Assembly (NCBI GenBank): GCA_027405735.1
Contig: JAPEHQ010000001.1
Coordinates: forward strand, 5,146,001-5,210,000
DNA from: Mucor racemosus
Lineage: Eukaryota > Mucoromycota > Mucoromycetes > Mucorales > Mucoraceae
Length of the DNA: 64,000 bases
Direction of reading: 5' to 3'
Positions 1 through 10,910 of this stretch are shown here, piece after piece. The notes below the pieces were generated by a model that did not search any database, was not told where the DNA came from, and worked only from the letters and a program-made list of their open reading frames with translations. Numbering within the stretch: the first letter of the stretch is position 1; each line of letters starts with the position of its first letter. Both the position numbers and the translations under genes were made by a program.

Positions 1-386
1 GTCGTCTTCCCAGCTGATGTTATTTGGTGAGTCTTCTTCGGGGACTTCCCAATCCGAAAAGAGCATTGGTGAGGTGGTTGGAAGTGGTGGAAAAGGATTT
101 GCGGTTAGTATGGATTGGAGGGAGGAAGTGGCGGCTGAATCCAAAGATATGGCGATAGGTGAGGACGGACCGGAAGAGAGGTTGATGGGAGAGTAAGACA
201 CGGAGGTGGCAGTGCTTGGAGAGAGAGAGAGGTGGTTGCTGAGGTAGATTCTCTTAATGCTAGGAAAGGACAATTTTGAGCTGTAAACCCAAGATCAAAG
301 TCTACAGGAGTACAACCCATTGATAGGAGGCACTTCATTTTAACAGTGCAATTGTCGAAGTTCAAGATTGGTTTATGCTTTTTTAA

Positions 387-692
387 CTAAGACATACCTA
401 AAATGACAGGAAAAGAGCAAGATTCCAAGATTCGGAAAACCATCTGCGAGTCTTCATGGTGGGTGTCATTTATACGAAGAGTAACAGTTGTAAAGGCCTT
501 GCAAGTAGATTCGCTACCGTCGGCTAAGCGGTAGGTCGTACGTTGGTTGGATCCAAACATTTCGTACTGGAATCCCAAGAGATCCACCATCTCCAATGAT
601 ATGAAACTATGGATTGCTCCAGAATCGACAAGAGCTTGAGTAGCGGTGGCTTCTTCCTCATTATACCCATGATACAAGGTAACAGGTAACAA
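387..692 (-). pseudogene. retropepsin-like aspartic protease segment
   Basis: The minus-strand frame contains ALVDSGAIHSFIS, the D-S/T-G catalytic motif of a retroelement aspartic protease preceded by the usual hydrophobic strand, and ends near SFPVILGMS, the second hydrophobic motif normally followed by W. The active protease is a dimer that cleaves the Gag-Pol polyprotein. Here the segment is about 100 aa and stops immediately after the final motif, so it is cut off from the downstream polymerase. It follows the Gag frame by about 40 bp on the same strand. Confidence 0.7.
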
Positions 693-731
693 TAAGATAG
701 AGTCGCTAACTGATCTTCCTAGGTTTTTTAT

Positions 732-1984
732 CTAACCAATATCAGAAGAAGGGTTCCAAAGATTGTCCATGCGTCTTCTTTTACCAGACACGGCGGTGGC
801 AATTGAATCGGTGAAGTTGTTAACACCGCCAAGGATTAACGAGATCACTCCTGTCTTCTTTTTGTTGGGACAGTTGTTGTTAAAATGTTCTTTTCCACCA
901 CAGTAGAGGCAGAGTTGATTGTTCTTGCGGAAGTCCTTGACAGCCTGGGTCAAAGGCTTATGTTGGTTGATTGCGCCTAATTCCATAGGGGTAGCAGTAG
1001 AGTTCATGTTTGTAAAATTTGTTTTTGAATAAGGATAGTTTTTATGCTGGTTTTTATAGTTGTTTGAGTGTTTTTGATTACCATTATTATTATTTGAATT
1101 TGGATGTTTCTGTACAGCATACAATAAGTTGTCAACTTCAATTGAGGCAGACATTACTTCGTTAAGGGTTTTGCATTTAGGTCTCCTTGCAAGTTCCTTA
1201 ATTACAAAACCCTTCAGGTTTAATTTAAATTGGGAAATCAGGGCATCGTCGTTCCATTTTTTTAACAACATGGATAGACGTTTAAATTCAGTAGCATAAA
1301 CAAAAGAGACAGGGCCGTTCTGTTTCAATGCTCGGATTGATGCTTCGGCATTGACGATTGGATTCGTATCAACAAAGGCTTTAGTAATAGTTTCTTTGAA
1401 TACTTTGAAGTTGGTTAAAATCTCAGGGGGATTTTCAGAGTAGATATTTTGCAAGTACGGCTCCATGTATGCAAATGCTACATTAGTCATATATAGCTAG
1501 TGGCACACAGCCCCTTGGCTTGGTCTGATTCGAACCGAGCGGGATTACTTGCAAATACCAAGATTAATTGGGAAAAAAAAGCATTACACTGGTTAGGTTT
1601 TCCAGAGAATGGATTGGGTTTCTTCACCTTCATCATGGGAAGAATATTTCGTGGAGTAGAAGTAGTAGCAGGATTCACAGCAGGCGTGGCATTAGCTTCT
1701 GCTACACGCTGCTCTTTGAGCAAGTTAGCCTTAAGTACTACATGGTTATCAATAAACTCTTGGATTTCTTCACCCAAAGCTTTGATAGCCGTTTTATCTT
1801 GGGAAAGTACATTGTTGATTTTACTATTAAGCTTTTCATGGGGATTATTTTCAACGAGACTTAGAGTATTGGAAAAGGCTTCTAACTGTGCAGGTATACT
1901 TTCCTGCAAGGCTTGAAATTGACTTAAGAAGTTATTTAAGAATTGGATCTGTTCTTCAGACAGATTATTATCAGATGAGCACAT
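732..1984 (-). pseudogene. Gag-like protein with zinc knuckle, split by a frame change
   Basis: The N-terminal frame starts with ATG at 1984 and stops at 1487. It is rich in Gln/Glu/Asn helix-formers and ends in a typical Gag core stretch (KPNPFSGKPNQCNAF, then ASNPARFESDQAK). The continuation is in another frame from 1490 to 732 (AFAYMEPYLQ, FKRLSMLLKKWNDDALISQF), ending in a CCHC knuckle LCLYCGGKEHFNNNCP. The junction sits in a TATATATG stretch on the minus strand, where the stop TGA and the next ATG overlap. The homology continues straight across, so an extra AT dinucleotide is the simplest cause. A programmed frameshift is possible but less likely in a copy that is also broken elsewhere. 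Confidence 0.7.
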
Positions 1985-2734
1985 TACAGAATTAATTTGA
2001 TAGGCAAATTAAACAAGGATAGGCAGGATTGCTAGGCAAATTAAACAGGGACAGACAAGATTATTCAGGGGTTAAACTTAAGCTTTATGCGGTATTGGGT
2101 CAGTTCCAATATCAGGGTTATATTATATAAGGGGCAAAAGACACAGACAAAGACTTATTTGTTATGTTTAGGTTTATCTCAGACTATATAATAAGGGAAA
2201 TGATGAGGAGAACTGACGAAGAAATAAAAGGAATTATGAAAATAAGATGGTTATTTATACTAAATTATTCAAGAGTCTAGTTCATGAAGGGAACTAGACT
2301 TCAGGGGCACAGTGTTACTGAATTACTCTATAACTTGGATGCGAGTAGGTTGACATTGTAATATGATGGTCATTGGTTGCGCCGCAGTGCGGGTAGTAAT
2401 AGAATGTCTTGCATAAGCTGGAGATTGATATGCAGTTTGGATAAGGTAATAATGTGTGATATGTTTAGGATAGTAATGTAATAATAGATTAAGCTTGACA
2501 GGTTCATGACAGTTTATAGATATTATTATTCTTGTAATTATGAATTGGTGATCACTGGATTGATGAAGGTTGGCGTTCTTATTTGTAATTTAGATATTTA
2601 TTAGTGAATAAATAAAAGTAAAGGGAGTATAACAAGACAAATAAATCTACAAGGGATCATGTAATAATTTTCTTATAGTATATACAGTATACACTATATA
2701 TAAAGAATGAGGCAAGGTTTTGCATGAATGAAAC
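1985..2734. other. candidate leader/LTR of the retroelement, no gene
   Basis: This stretch lies upstream of the Gag ATG on the minus strand, where the leader, primer-binding site and 5' LTR should be. It has an imperfect direct repeat (AGGCAAATTAAACA... at about 2003 and 2035) and an inverted repeat around 2270-2300 (AGTCTAGTTC paired with GAACTAGACT). I could not define LTR ends because the partner LTR is outside the window. No coding potential was seen. Confidence 0.35.
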
Positions 2735-4650
2735 TGAAATGCTTGACTCATTACACCCATTATCATTGTTATAAGCTATAAAGCTATGAAAAACTTGATT
2801 TTTAATAATACAGCAATTAAATAAAAAACCAAGATGATACTAGTAGCATATGACGAGTATTTAACATCTAAGTAAGTTTGATGAAGTGTGCTTTTAAACC
2901 TTTTTAAAAATTCTGAGGCAAACACAACACTTTGGTCCTGTAATTTCTATCCATCAAAATTTTGCGACTTTTCACTACATAATGAATGCACCTTTTATCA
3001 ACCTTGACCTCGATGTGCACTAGGTATATCAGTTTTTTACCAGTTGCATTTTCTCTGATTGATTAATATTCAGTCATGTGGAATGATGATTTGTAGCATT
3101 GCCAAAAAAGAAGAATGAATGCTTCAAGAGATTTCTGCATATCAAATTATGTAATTTAGTAGCAATGATTGCAATTAACTATGCTTTTTGAGCCTACTGA
3201 TGTTAATCAGAATAATTAGTACTTTTATTCAAAAATAAGCTTTGCTTTATACATTCACATTCGCCTATTCAATAAATGACGTTGAATTTGTTACCCGTTA
3301 TATCAATCAACCAACTTCATCTTGATCCGATACATTTGACAATCAAATGCCAAAATTACACTTGAGCCACCAGGAATCGCCACAAAAACATTGCGTACAG
3401 ATCGAGTAAGCATCACAATTTGGATCATCTTTGTGTTCATAGATGTGAGTTCTCTCACAAATTCATAGATCTCTGCATGAACCATATCTATATCCGTTCA
3501 ATTTAACTGAAATACATTGAATGCCAACATCGTACTTGATGCTAAAAAAACGTAATTATAAAAAAAGTGGTGGGAAGTACAATTATAACTCTTCTAAGTT
3601 CATTCAAGATATAAAGTAAATTACAGCGCATGAACCATAAAGTAAACGAGATAGGCAATATCTGTTACTATAGACTATAGAAACATATATTTTCCTACCC
3701 GAAAATCCGTCTGTCATGTCGTACATTCATTAAAAAACTGCAAACGCGAGCCCGTATAGCGACGCCGTAATTGAGCATGGCAAGATTGAACGGCTAAGTC
3801 TCTTATGGTATATCTAAGTTTCAAATAAAAAGGTACTTTTCAACTTTTCTTATATTTAACCATGTACGGTCTGAAAATTAAGACTTTGTCGCGGACATTT
3901 TTGGGGTTCATTTCATCCTTACCAACACTCATGATTTAGATCAAAAAACAGAAAAATCAAATTTTGATACCAAAATCAGCGTTTAAATATAATACATTAT
4001 GAGAGAAAATTGTAGGCATAGCTAATACACATTTTATAAAAGCTTAATATTAAATGTCAAGTAATGAAAATTTGCACTTTTGCCCCAAAAACAAAATTTT
4101 GGTTAAAGGATTTTCATGTAATATTTTGCAATAAAAATGTTTGTTATTTTTTATTGCGTAAATAGAGTGCTAAATTTGGTACATGTGTATATTTTTTATT
4201 TTCATAATCGGTAGTATAATTAACTCTAAATTTGCAAAATCAGAAAAAAAAATTTAAAAAATGTCAAAATTGATGATCTGGACAAGAATAATTTTTAAAA
4301 TTAATATTTCGATTCTAAGCCTTGTAAGTCTTAAAAATAAGAGATTTTATAATACTTGAGAACTTTTTCAAGAATTAATGATGCTGTACTCATTTGATTC
4401 AAGCTTATTACTGTAAATCTTTATAAATGTTAATATTTTATGGTAGTTTATTTGATGATAATATGACCTTGCTTTATAATTAATGCGCTAGAGGTGATTT
4501 ACATTAAGTTTTAGTCTTACGGTACCTCTCCAACATCATAAACATAAACATGGCCATCACTGGAACCTATTGCCAACTTTTTACCCTCTCTGCCCCAAGC
4601 CAATTTATTCAATGCTTTACCAGAACGAACTTACTTTTGATCTATAAAAA
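2735..4650. repeat. family A interspersed repeat, copy A1 (truncated, rearranged)
   Basis: The sequence matches, with scattered differences, parts of 43.6-48.6 kb. 2735-3540 corresponds to the inverted spacer region near 46.16-46.98 kb. 3615-4650 corresponds to the left arm at about 44.1-45.1 kb. A short piece resembling LTR3 (GCTAAAAAAACGTAATTATA, 3541-3610) sits at the junction of the two parts. A 60-codon minus-strand frame (3485-3303) is preserved here but broken in the 46-kb copy, so it may be a coding relic; I do not recognise it. A dynein intermediate-chain fragment lies at about 4630-4533 on the minus strand. Confidence 0.75.
4533..4630 (-). pseudogene. dynein intermediate-chain WD-repeat fragment captured in family A
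   Basis: The minus strand reads GKALNKLAWGREGKKLAIGSSDG..VYVYDV. This resembles the last WD repeat of cytoplasmic dynein intermediate chain (family pattern ALNRVRW..SGREIAVGDSEG....YDVGE). Only one blade is present, with no start or stop, inside repeat A1. The same fragment appears in copies A2 and A3. Confidence 0.6.
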
Positions 4651-5920
4651 TTGATTTATTAGTAAAATCAATTATAAGTACCTGGAAAAATGCTTGTAAT
4701 CAATGAATATTGATCCAAGTAGGCTGAAAGTTTCAAAATATATGCTACAGCTGTAACAATGTTTAGAATTAAAGTTTTATTACCCTATTAATTTGCTGGT
4801 TAAATCGTAGAGATCAAACGCCCAGTTGTATCAAATGGGGGTGAGGGGTGACTCAGCAGACCATTTTAAATTAGAAATAGCCAAAACTAGCATCTATGGC
4901 AATGAAAACTATGTGATCGGCAGTTAGCGGTCGAGCAAATAATGAGCAACGTTATCTACTATATACTTTTTAAATTTAAAATTATAGATTTTTTATTGAA
5001 TTATTGATAAATAAAGTTTCTAGGTAGATAAATTGACTTAAATTTAAATAAAACGTTTCAAAATTAGATGTACTATAAAAATCATTCAAACAAAAGATGT
5101 TTGTATCTATATTGGTTGCTGTCGAATTTCCATCACAACATCACAACTACATTTTGGAATATGTGATATACTTATGAGCATTTCTCAATTGACACAATCC
5201 ATCCGATATATAATAAACTGAACTTGATGTTGAATAATGATGCAATTTTACGTCCCGCATGAAACTTCCAAAATTACCTAAATAATGATTTTCAAAGGCT
5301 GATATATCACAGCATTCATTCAACAGGTAGAAGATTAAAAAAATATGAGCTTATTCTCAAGATACTACTCTATATGTCCCAGTTTTTAAAAAAGAAATAG
5401 ATCAAGCCGATGAACTAAAAAAAATCGTATATATAAAATAAAAACAAAGTTGCTCTTGATTAATTGTCCGTTCTTTTTTTCTCGCTTTTCCTTTTGCATT
5501 GTTGTAAAACTCTTGAGCTGATTATATAAAATATTGTTTTAATCTCTGGGAAAGGAACAAAGACACGAGAGTGTAAACAGCTAAATGTTGTGAAGCAGTA
5601 CATAATTACATATCTTTAAAATATGTCATGATTTAAGGTTAAACCCTTCAAAAGTTCATGATTTTTTTTAAAAATATCGAATTTTTACGTTAATCTCGTT
5701 GATCAATGGAATGAAGGAAAGCTAAAATGCTGTTCTAATATAAAGGTTCGCTCATTCGTAATTATTATACACATATACAGAGAGTCGCAGCTAAGATAGT
5801 GTGAATATTTGAACACCAGAAACACGCCTCACAAATTCACGGCATTCTGTAATCAGCGCGACCCAAAAATTACAATTATTATAGGAAACTGCGCACTGTT
5901 CCACATCTTTGTCAGTTACC
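4651..5920. other. intergenic, upstream of RecQ helicase
   Basis: AT-rich spacer with no long frame, RNA gene or clear repeat boundary recognised. The last few hundred bases presumably contain the helicase promoter. A pyrimidine stretch (TTCTTTTTTTCTCGCTTTTCC, about 5470-5490) and a short GC-richer stretch at 5820-5910 are the only local contrasts. Confidence 0.4.
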
Positions 5921-8900
5921 ATGAAGCCTAATTTAAATGAAAATATCAAACACGAAAACTATCAAGAACAAGTAGACTGGTTTAACAGCTGTATAAAACC
6001 CAAGATTATAACCTCTTACAATTACCAACCAGTACGAGAACGATTAAGTTCTTCTCATTCACCAAGTAAATTACTTTTATTTCATAAACAAACGTATCCT
6101 AATATTTTGTTACTAGTTACAAGTACGAACCAAATACAACCACAAAATATCAATAATTTTAACAATAAAAACAACAACATTAGAAACTTCAACTTGAGCA
6201 GCAACAACAACAATATCAGCATCAGCAACAATATCAACCATGGCAGCAATTACAACAACAGTATTACCAACAATAGCACTGTAGTATCCTCTTCAAACAA
6301 TTCCTCTACAACAAGTCGTTTTCCAATCAGACTTTCAACAATAAATACACCTATAATAAGCTCTTCTACAACAATTGGTGTAGGTATCAAGAGAAGAGAA
6401 GATAACAACGATGATATGATTGATTTGACATCTAGCCAACCTAAGCGATTGAAAATATCCAGTAACTCACCTCCTCAAACACACGAGCTTCCCAAAGAAG
6501 CTTTCTTTGGGAATGATTTATACGATGATGAGTTCCAAGACAATTTCCCAGAGAATTTTGAAGATGATTTTTATGAAGCTGCATATGAAGATGCCTTTCA
6601 CGAAGAAATGGCCGGATACGCTTCTAATAATAATACTCCTGCACAGAATAATGGAGTGATGGACACCGAGAGTGATTTTTCACCAATTAATGAAAACGAT
6701 ATCATGAATTTGGATAATATTGCCTCCTCTGCATCGCTTAATCATACATCATCTTCATCAGGATCAGAACAATCAACAAAGGATGAATTGGAAATGATCA
6801 TGGGTACACTTATACAAAGACAAAACGAGGTAAATAACAGTATTGTTGAAGGGTTGTCTACGAATCCAAACCCTTCAGATCAGAAGGCTTTGATGGATGA
6901 GAGAGCAGATCTTGTTCAACAAATCAAAAATTTACAAGATCGCATAAATAATTGGGGCCCTGAATCGCTATTAGTAGAGGAAGATGCAATTGAACCTGAT
7001 GTACACCTTATTATATCCGATGATGAAGATCCTGATGAACTTGGACCTGCAGAAGTATCACCATTTTTCTCAGGTACAGCATCATCCACAGCAGCAATAT
7101 CCAATGGATCAGTTGCACCTTCGCAGTTACCTGTAGTTGTAGCACCAGCAATTCCACCGCAGCCTACTTATCCTTGGAGCCGTGATGTAAAGAAAGCATT
7201 GACTCAAACATTCAAATTAGCTGAATTTCGACCAAATCAACTTGAAGCCATTAATACTACATTAAAGGGAGAGGATGTATTTGTACTTATGCCAACAGGA
7301 GGAGGAAAAAGTTTATGTTATCAACTTCCAGCCATCATACAACGATATGAAAGACAAGGAGTAACATTTGTAGTATCTCCCTTACTATCATTAATGCAAG
7401 ATCAAGTAGAGCAATTGGTAAAAGTCAAAGGTATTGCTGCTAACATGTTGAACAGTTCTGTGAATGCAGCTCAAAAGAAATGGATTTTCTCTGATCTCAA
7501 TAAACCAACTCCAATGACCCCTTTAGTTTACATTACTCCAGAACTATTGAGCAAATCTGATCAGTTGCGAAATACACTTAATAGTCTAGCTCAACGAAAT
7601 AAACTAGCAAGATTTGTGATTGATGAAGCACATTGTGTATCTCAATGGGGTCATGATTTTAGACCTGATTACAAGTTACTAGGCTTTCTTAAAAGCTCTT
7701 ATCCAAATGTGCCCATCATGGCATTAACTGCAACTGCTAATGAAGCTGTACAAAAGGATGTGCTTCATAATTTACAAATGCCAAACTGCAAAGTTCTAAA
7801 ACAAAGTTTTAACAGAACAAATTTAATGTAAATCAGCATTCAATTTCACATTTATTAATTTACTAATTTTGATCTTATTTTAGATATGAAATTGTTCCAA
7901 AAACATATTCAACAGTGCATGCAGATATGAAGAGATTTATTTCTAGCCATCCTCCAGAACAGTCAGGTATCATTTATTGTTCTACCAAGAAAGATTGCGA
8001 GAGTGTTGCCGAAAAATTAAGATCTGAACATGGTTTATCTGTAAAGCATTACCATGCTGGTTTGAGTTCAGCTGATCGTAGTATTATCCAACGTGAATGG
8101 CAAACAAATGAAGTACAAGTTATAGTAGCTACTATTGCTTTTGGTATGGGAATCGATAAACCAGATGTTCGTTTCGTAATTCATTATTCTGTACCATCTT
8201 CTTTGGAAGGGTACTATCAAGAGACAGGCCGCGCTGGTCGTGATGGTCTCGCTGCTACATGTATATTATACTACCATTTTAAAGATACCAAAACACAACA
8301 ATTTTTAATCGATCAAGGAGATGGAAATTGGCAACAAAAGCAGCGACAAAGAGATAATCTCAATACAATGATACGATATTGCGAAAACGAGATTGATTGT
8401 AGAAGAAGGCAAATCATGGCATATTTTGGTGAACGATTTGAAACAGCAGATTGTCGTAATATGTGCGATAATTGTAAAAAAAGATCAAATTCCACCACAG
8501 TTACGAAGGATAAATCAGAGCAAGCTATCACTCTTTTGAAGATCATTAAAGCCGTTAGTCCTGAAACAATTACCTTGGCGCAAATAATTGATATTTATCG
8601 TGGGTCTAAAAGCAAACGTTTGTTAGAACTTGGTAGAGATCGAGTAGAAGGTTATGGACTTGGGAGTAAAGAAACAAGACCCGAAGTGGATCGTATTTTA
8701 AGGACTATGGTACATGAAGATATAATCAGACAAAAATCAGATTACAACGCAATGGGATTTGTTAATACTCAAATTATAGTAAGTGTTTTATGCTTTTCAA
8801 ATCACTTGTTTGCTTTACTCATTTCAACATTAAAATATAGACAGGTCCTAAAGCAGATGCTGTACTGAATGGTGAACAGCTCCTGCGGATGTCTTATACT

Positions 8901-9548
8901 ACCAAAGTAAGTTGAAGCCTACTCGCATGAAATATAAATTGATATTAATTGTAATAACAATACTAGAATAAAACACCAATGGCGCAGTCTGGAGGCAGCA
9001 ATGCTTCAAGAGCAGGTTTCGTATCTGCAGGATCTATGGTGAATAGAGCTAATATTTCTACAACTCATGGAAGAATACCTGGTAGAAGAGTTTTGCCTAT
9101 AGCATCTAGTAGAGCGCTACCAACCCTCAGTAGAGCTGCTTCTGCACCAAAAGGAAACACCAGAGCGCTCTCTGCTACTACTGCATCAACTTCAACTTCA
9201 AATAATAGCAGAAATTCCTCCCCAATAGTTAGAACAACAGGCGATCAGACCATGGAAAAATGTTTTAAGGAGTTACAAACAATGAGACAGCAAATACAAG
9301 CTAAAAAGAATATTCGGCATCCAGGGACAATTTTAAATGATACAGCTCTTAAAGCCATTGTAAGTTGAAATATACAGATTAAAAATCAGAGGAACATATA
9401 TTTAATCATCTTATATTTATAGGCTAAAAAGTTACCAATAACAGATAGAGAGTTTCTAATGATAACCAATATGAAAGAAGAAACATATGCAAACTTTGGA
9501 ACCCCATTTCTAGAAATCTCTAAAAGATATTACAACGCAAAAAAGTAA
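5921..9548 (+). CDS. SGS1: RecQ-family DNA helicase, Sgs1/BLM type (5 exons, 1128 aa)
   Basis: 3'-5' DNA helicase that, with Top3 and Rmi1, dissolves double Holliday junctions and restrains crossing-over in the nucleus (family knowledge). Exons 5921-7827, 7884-8778, 8841-8906, 8967-9359 and 9423-9548 join in frame. The N-terminus is long, Asn-rich (about aa 65-135) and then acidic. The helicase core has motif I PTGGGKSLCYQ (about 457), DEAHCVSQWGHDFRPDY (about 568), ALTATA, and motif VI YYQETGRAGRDG (about 746). The RQC zinc cysteines follow (CRRRQ...CRNMCDNC, about 807-833). The C-terminus (about 1055-1128) looks like an HRDC domain. Helicase-RQC-HRDC after a long acidic N-terminus is the Sgs1/BLM/Rqh1 layout, and the RecQ4 and WRN layouts do not fit. 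The start is the ATG at 5921; there is no upstream in-frame ATG. Confidence 0.88.
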
Positions 9549-10306
9549 ATTGCGTTTTCTTATATGTGAAATAGACACAATAAATATAAAAGCACTTCAT
9601 TACAATTTGTATAGCTAAAGAACTGAATGTTTTCCAATATTATAGCAGCATTATTTTGTAATTACCGTCATGGTGGCGTACCACAGAAGAAGTTTTTAAA
9701 AAATATTTTAAAGCTGAAAACAACATAATCTATTATATAATATGTTGATCAAAAATGACCATCAGATGCTACTCTTTTCTTTCGTATTTTTTGTTCGTGT
9801 CTTTTATTTGTAAAACTTGAACTTCTGTCAAAAGCAAGATCAACTACTTGAATTTTCGCGACATTAATCGCCATTTGAATTAGTGAAACATGCTGATGAT
9901 GATGATGATTGAATCCATGGATAATGTAATGGTTTTATCCAAGTGCTATTCGTTTTATAAGTATGAGCAAAATAGTAGTGTTGTAATAGATATTTCACAA
10001 AAGTAAATAATGCAAAGCATCGCTCGTACAAGGCAGATCAATAAAACGCCACAAATTCAAACCCGAGAAACATAACCATGTGGATATTCATTAATTATCA
10101 TACAGATATTTATTCCGTTTGCAGTTACACTAAAGATTATCTTGTATCTCTTGGTATTTATGATATTTTATTGATGTGTTTATTATTATTATTATTGTGG
10201 TTATTAGTGTTATTATTGTGGTTATTAAAGGAAATGATTAAGTAGTAAAAAAGAGAAACGAGCTGTTAAAATGAAATAAAAATAAGGATGTACAGTTGGA
10301 TGATGC
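9549..10306. other. intergenic between helicase and SPT small subunit, no gene seen
   Basis: AT-rich spacer containing the 3' ends of two convergent genes. It holds simple repeats: (TGA)n near 9897-9909 and TTATTATTATTATTG-type runs near 10175-10220. No ORF or RNA gene is supported. Confidence 0.5.
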
Positions 10307-10572
10307 TTAGTGAAGAAGCTTAAAGAGAACAGGTGTATATTGATACATGGTAACAACCGACAAGGAAATAATACTTAATACGATAGTATCTAGCGAAGAA
10401 AATTTCATGTTGGAAAAACATCTAGAAAAAAAAACAGAAAAAAAGAAAAAAAAAAAAAAAGCTACTTACTAAACAAGGCCTTTTCCCAAGGTTCCAACAT
10501 GTAAAGAGCAGTTTGAAGCTCATACTGATAGAGTTTTGTTGATAAAAAGCTAGACATACGCTTAGATTCCAT
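10307..10572 (-). CDS. serine palmitoyltransferase small subunit (ssSPT/SPTSSA-like), 61 aa, 2 exons
   Basis: Small ER-membrane activator of serine palmitoyltransferase, the first enzyme of sphingoid-base synthesis (family knowledge). Exon 1 runs 10572-10470. An 80-bp intron (GTAAGT...CTAG, with a long pyrimidine tract) covers 10469-10390. Exon 2 runs 10389-10307 to TAA. The joined protein contains YQYELQTALYMLEPWEKALFN, matching the ssSPT signature (YQYxLxTALYMLEPWE). It continues as a hydrophobic helix TIVLSIISLSVVTMY and a short tail, the usual size and topology for the family. A nearer acceptor at 10435 would put the second exon out of frame, so the acceptor at 10390 was chosen. The gene is divergent from the membrane-protein gene at 10911. 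Confidence 0.85.
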
Positions 10573-10910
10573 TTTAGAAATGATTTGAAAAGAGAAGAAA
10601 AAAAGAGTGAAAAGGAAGACGAAAAAAGAAGAGACCAAATTATCAGGTTACAAAACCAATGTTCCAGAGTCACGAAGAGGCAATGTGCGAGGTTCTTTTT
10701 ATACTAATAATATCATTTACCATGTTTGACTTTTTGGGGGGGAGGAGGAGGACATTTAACGTGTGTTTATGTACCTTTTTTAATTTAGTGGGTTGTTACA
10801 CATCAAACATAAAAAGGATGGCTGAATAAAAATAAATATCACTTTGAACAGATCAAACTGAACTCCCTTGCTCTTCTTTCTTTCTCTTCAATCTCCTTTA
10901 TTTCAAATCA
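10573..10910. promoter_or_regulatory. divergent intergenic region, presumed bidirectional promoter
   Basis: 338 bp separate the divergent starts at 10572 (minus) and 10911 (plus). Near the plus-strand start is a pyrimidine-rich leader (CTCTTCTTTCTTTCTCTTC, about 10869-10888), common just upstream of fungal start codons. A TATA-like TTTATACTAATAATA lies at about 10696. No specific factor site is claimed. Confidence 0.4.

Larger units (their letters stand above)
1..1984 (-). mobile_element. Ty3/Gypsy-like LTR retroelement, 5' part, decayed and cut by window edge
   Basis: Reading the minus strand from 1984 towards 1, the order is a coiled N-terminal Gag segment (1984-1487), the main Gag body with a CCHC zinc knuckle (1490-732), then an aspartic-protease segment (692-387). 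Gag followed by protease is the order expected of LTR retroelements. The pieces lie in separate short frames, so the copy is not intact. Reverse transcriptase and integrase would lie left of position 1 and are not seen. From about 365 to 105 the minus strand has a Pro/Ser-rich reading frame that could be the protease-RT linker, but it shows no diagnostic motif. A Ty3/Gypsy assignment is favoured over Ty1/Copia by the Gag style and the separate protease motif, but without RT it is not proven. Confidence 0.75.

Noticed and set aside
2086..2125. Possible primer-binding site TGGAACTGACCCAATA upstream of Gag
   Set aside because: It begins TGG but does not match the 3' end of any tRNA I can name, and no LTR end could be fixed next to it.
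10422..10673. 83-aa Phe-rich minus-strand reading frame
   Set aside because: It is the unspliced reading of poly-pyrimidine intron and leader sequence around the SPT small-subunit gene; composition is low-complexity.
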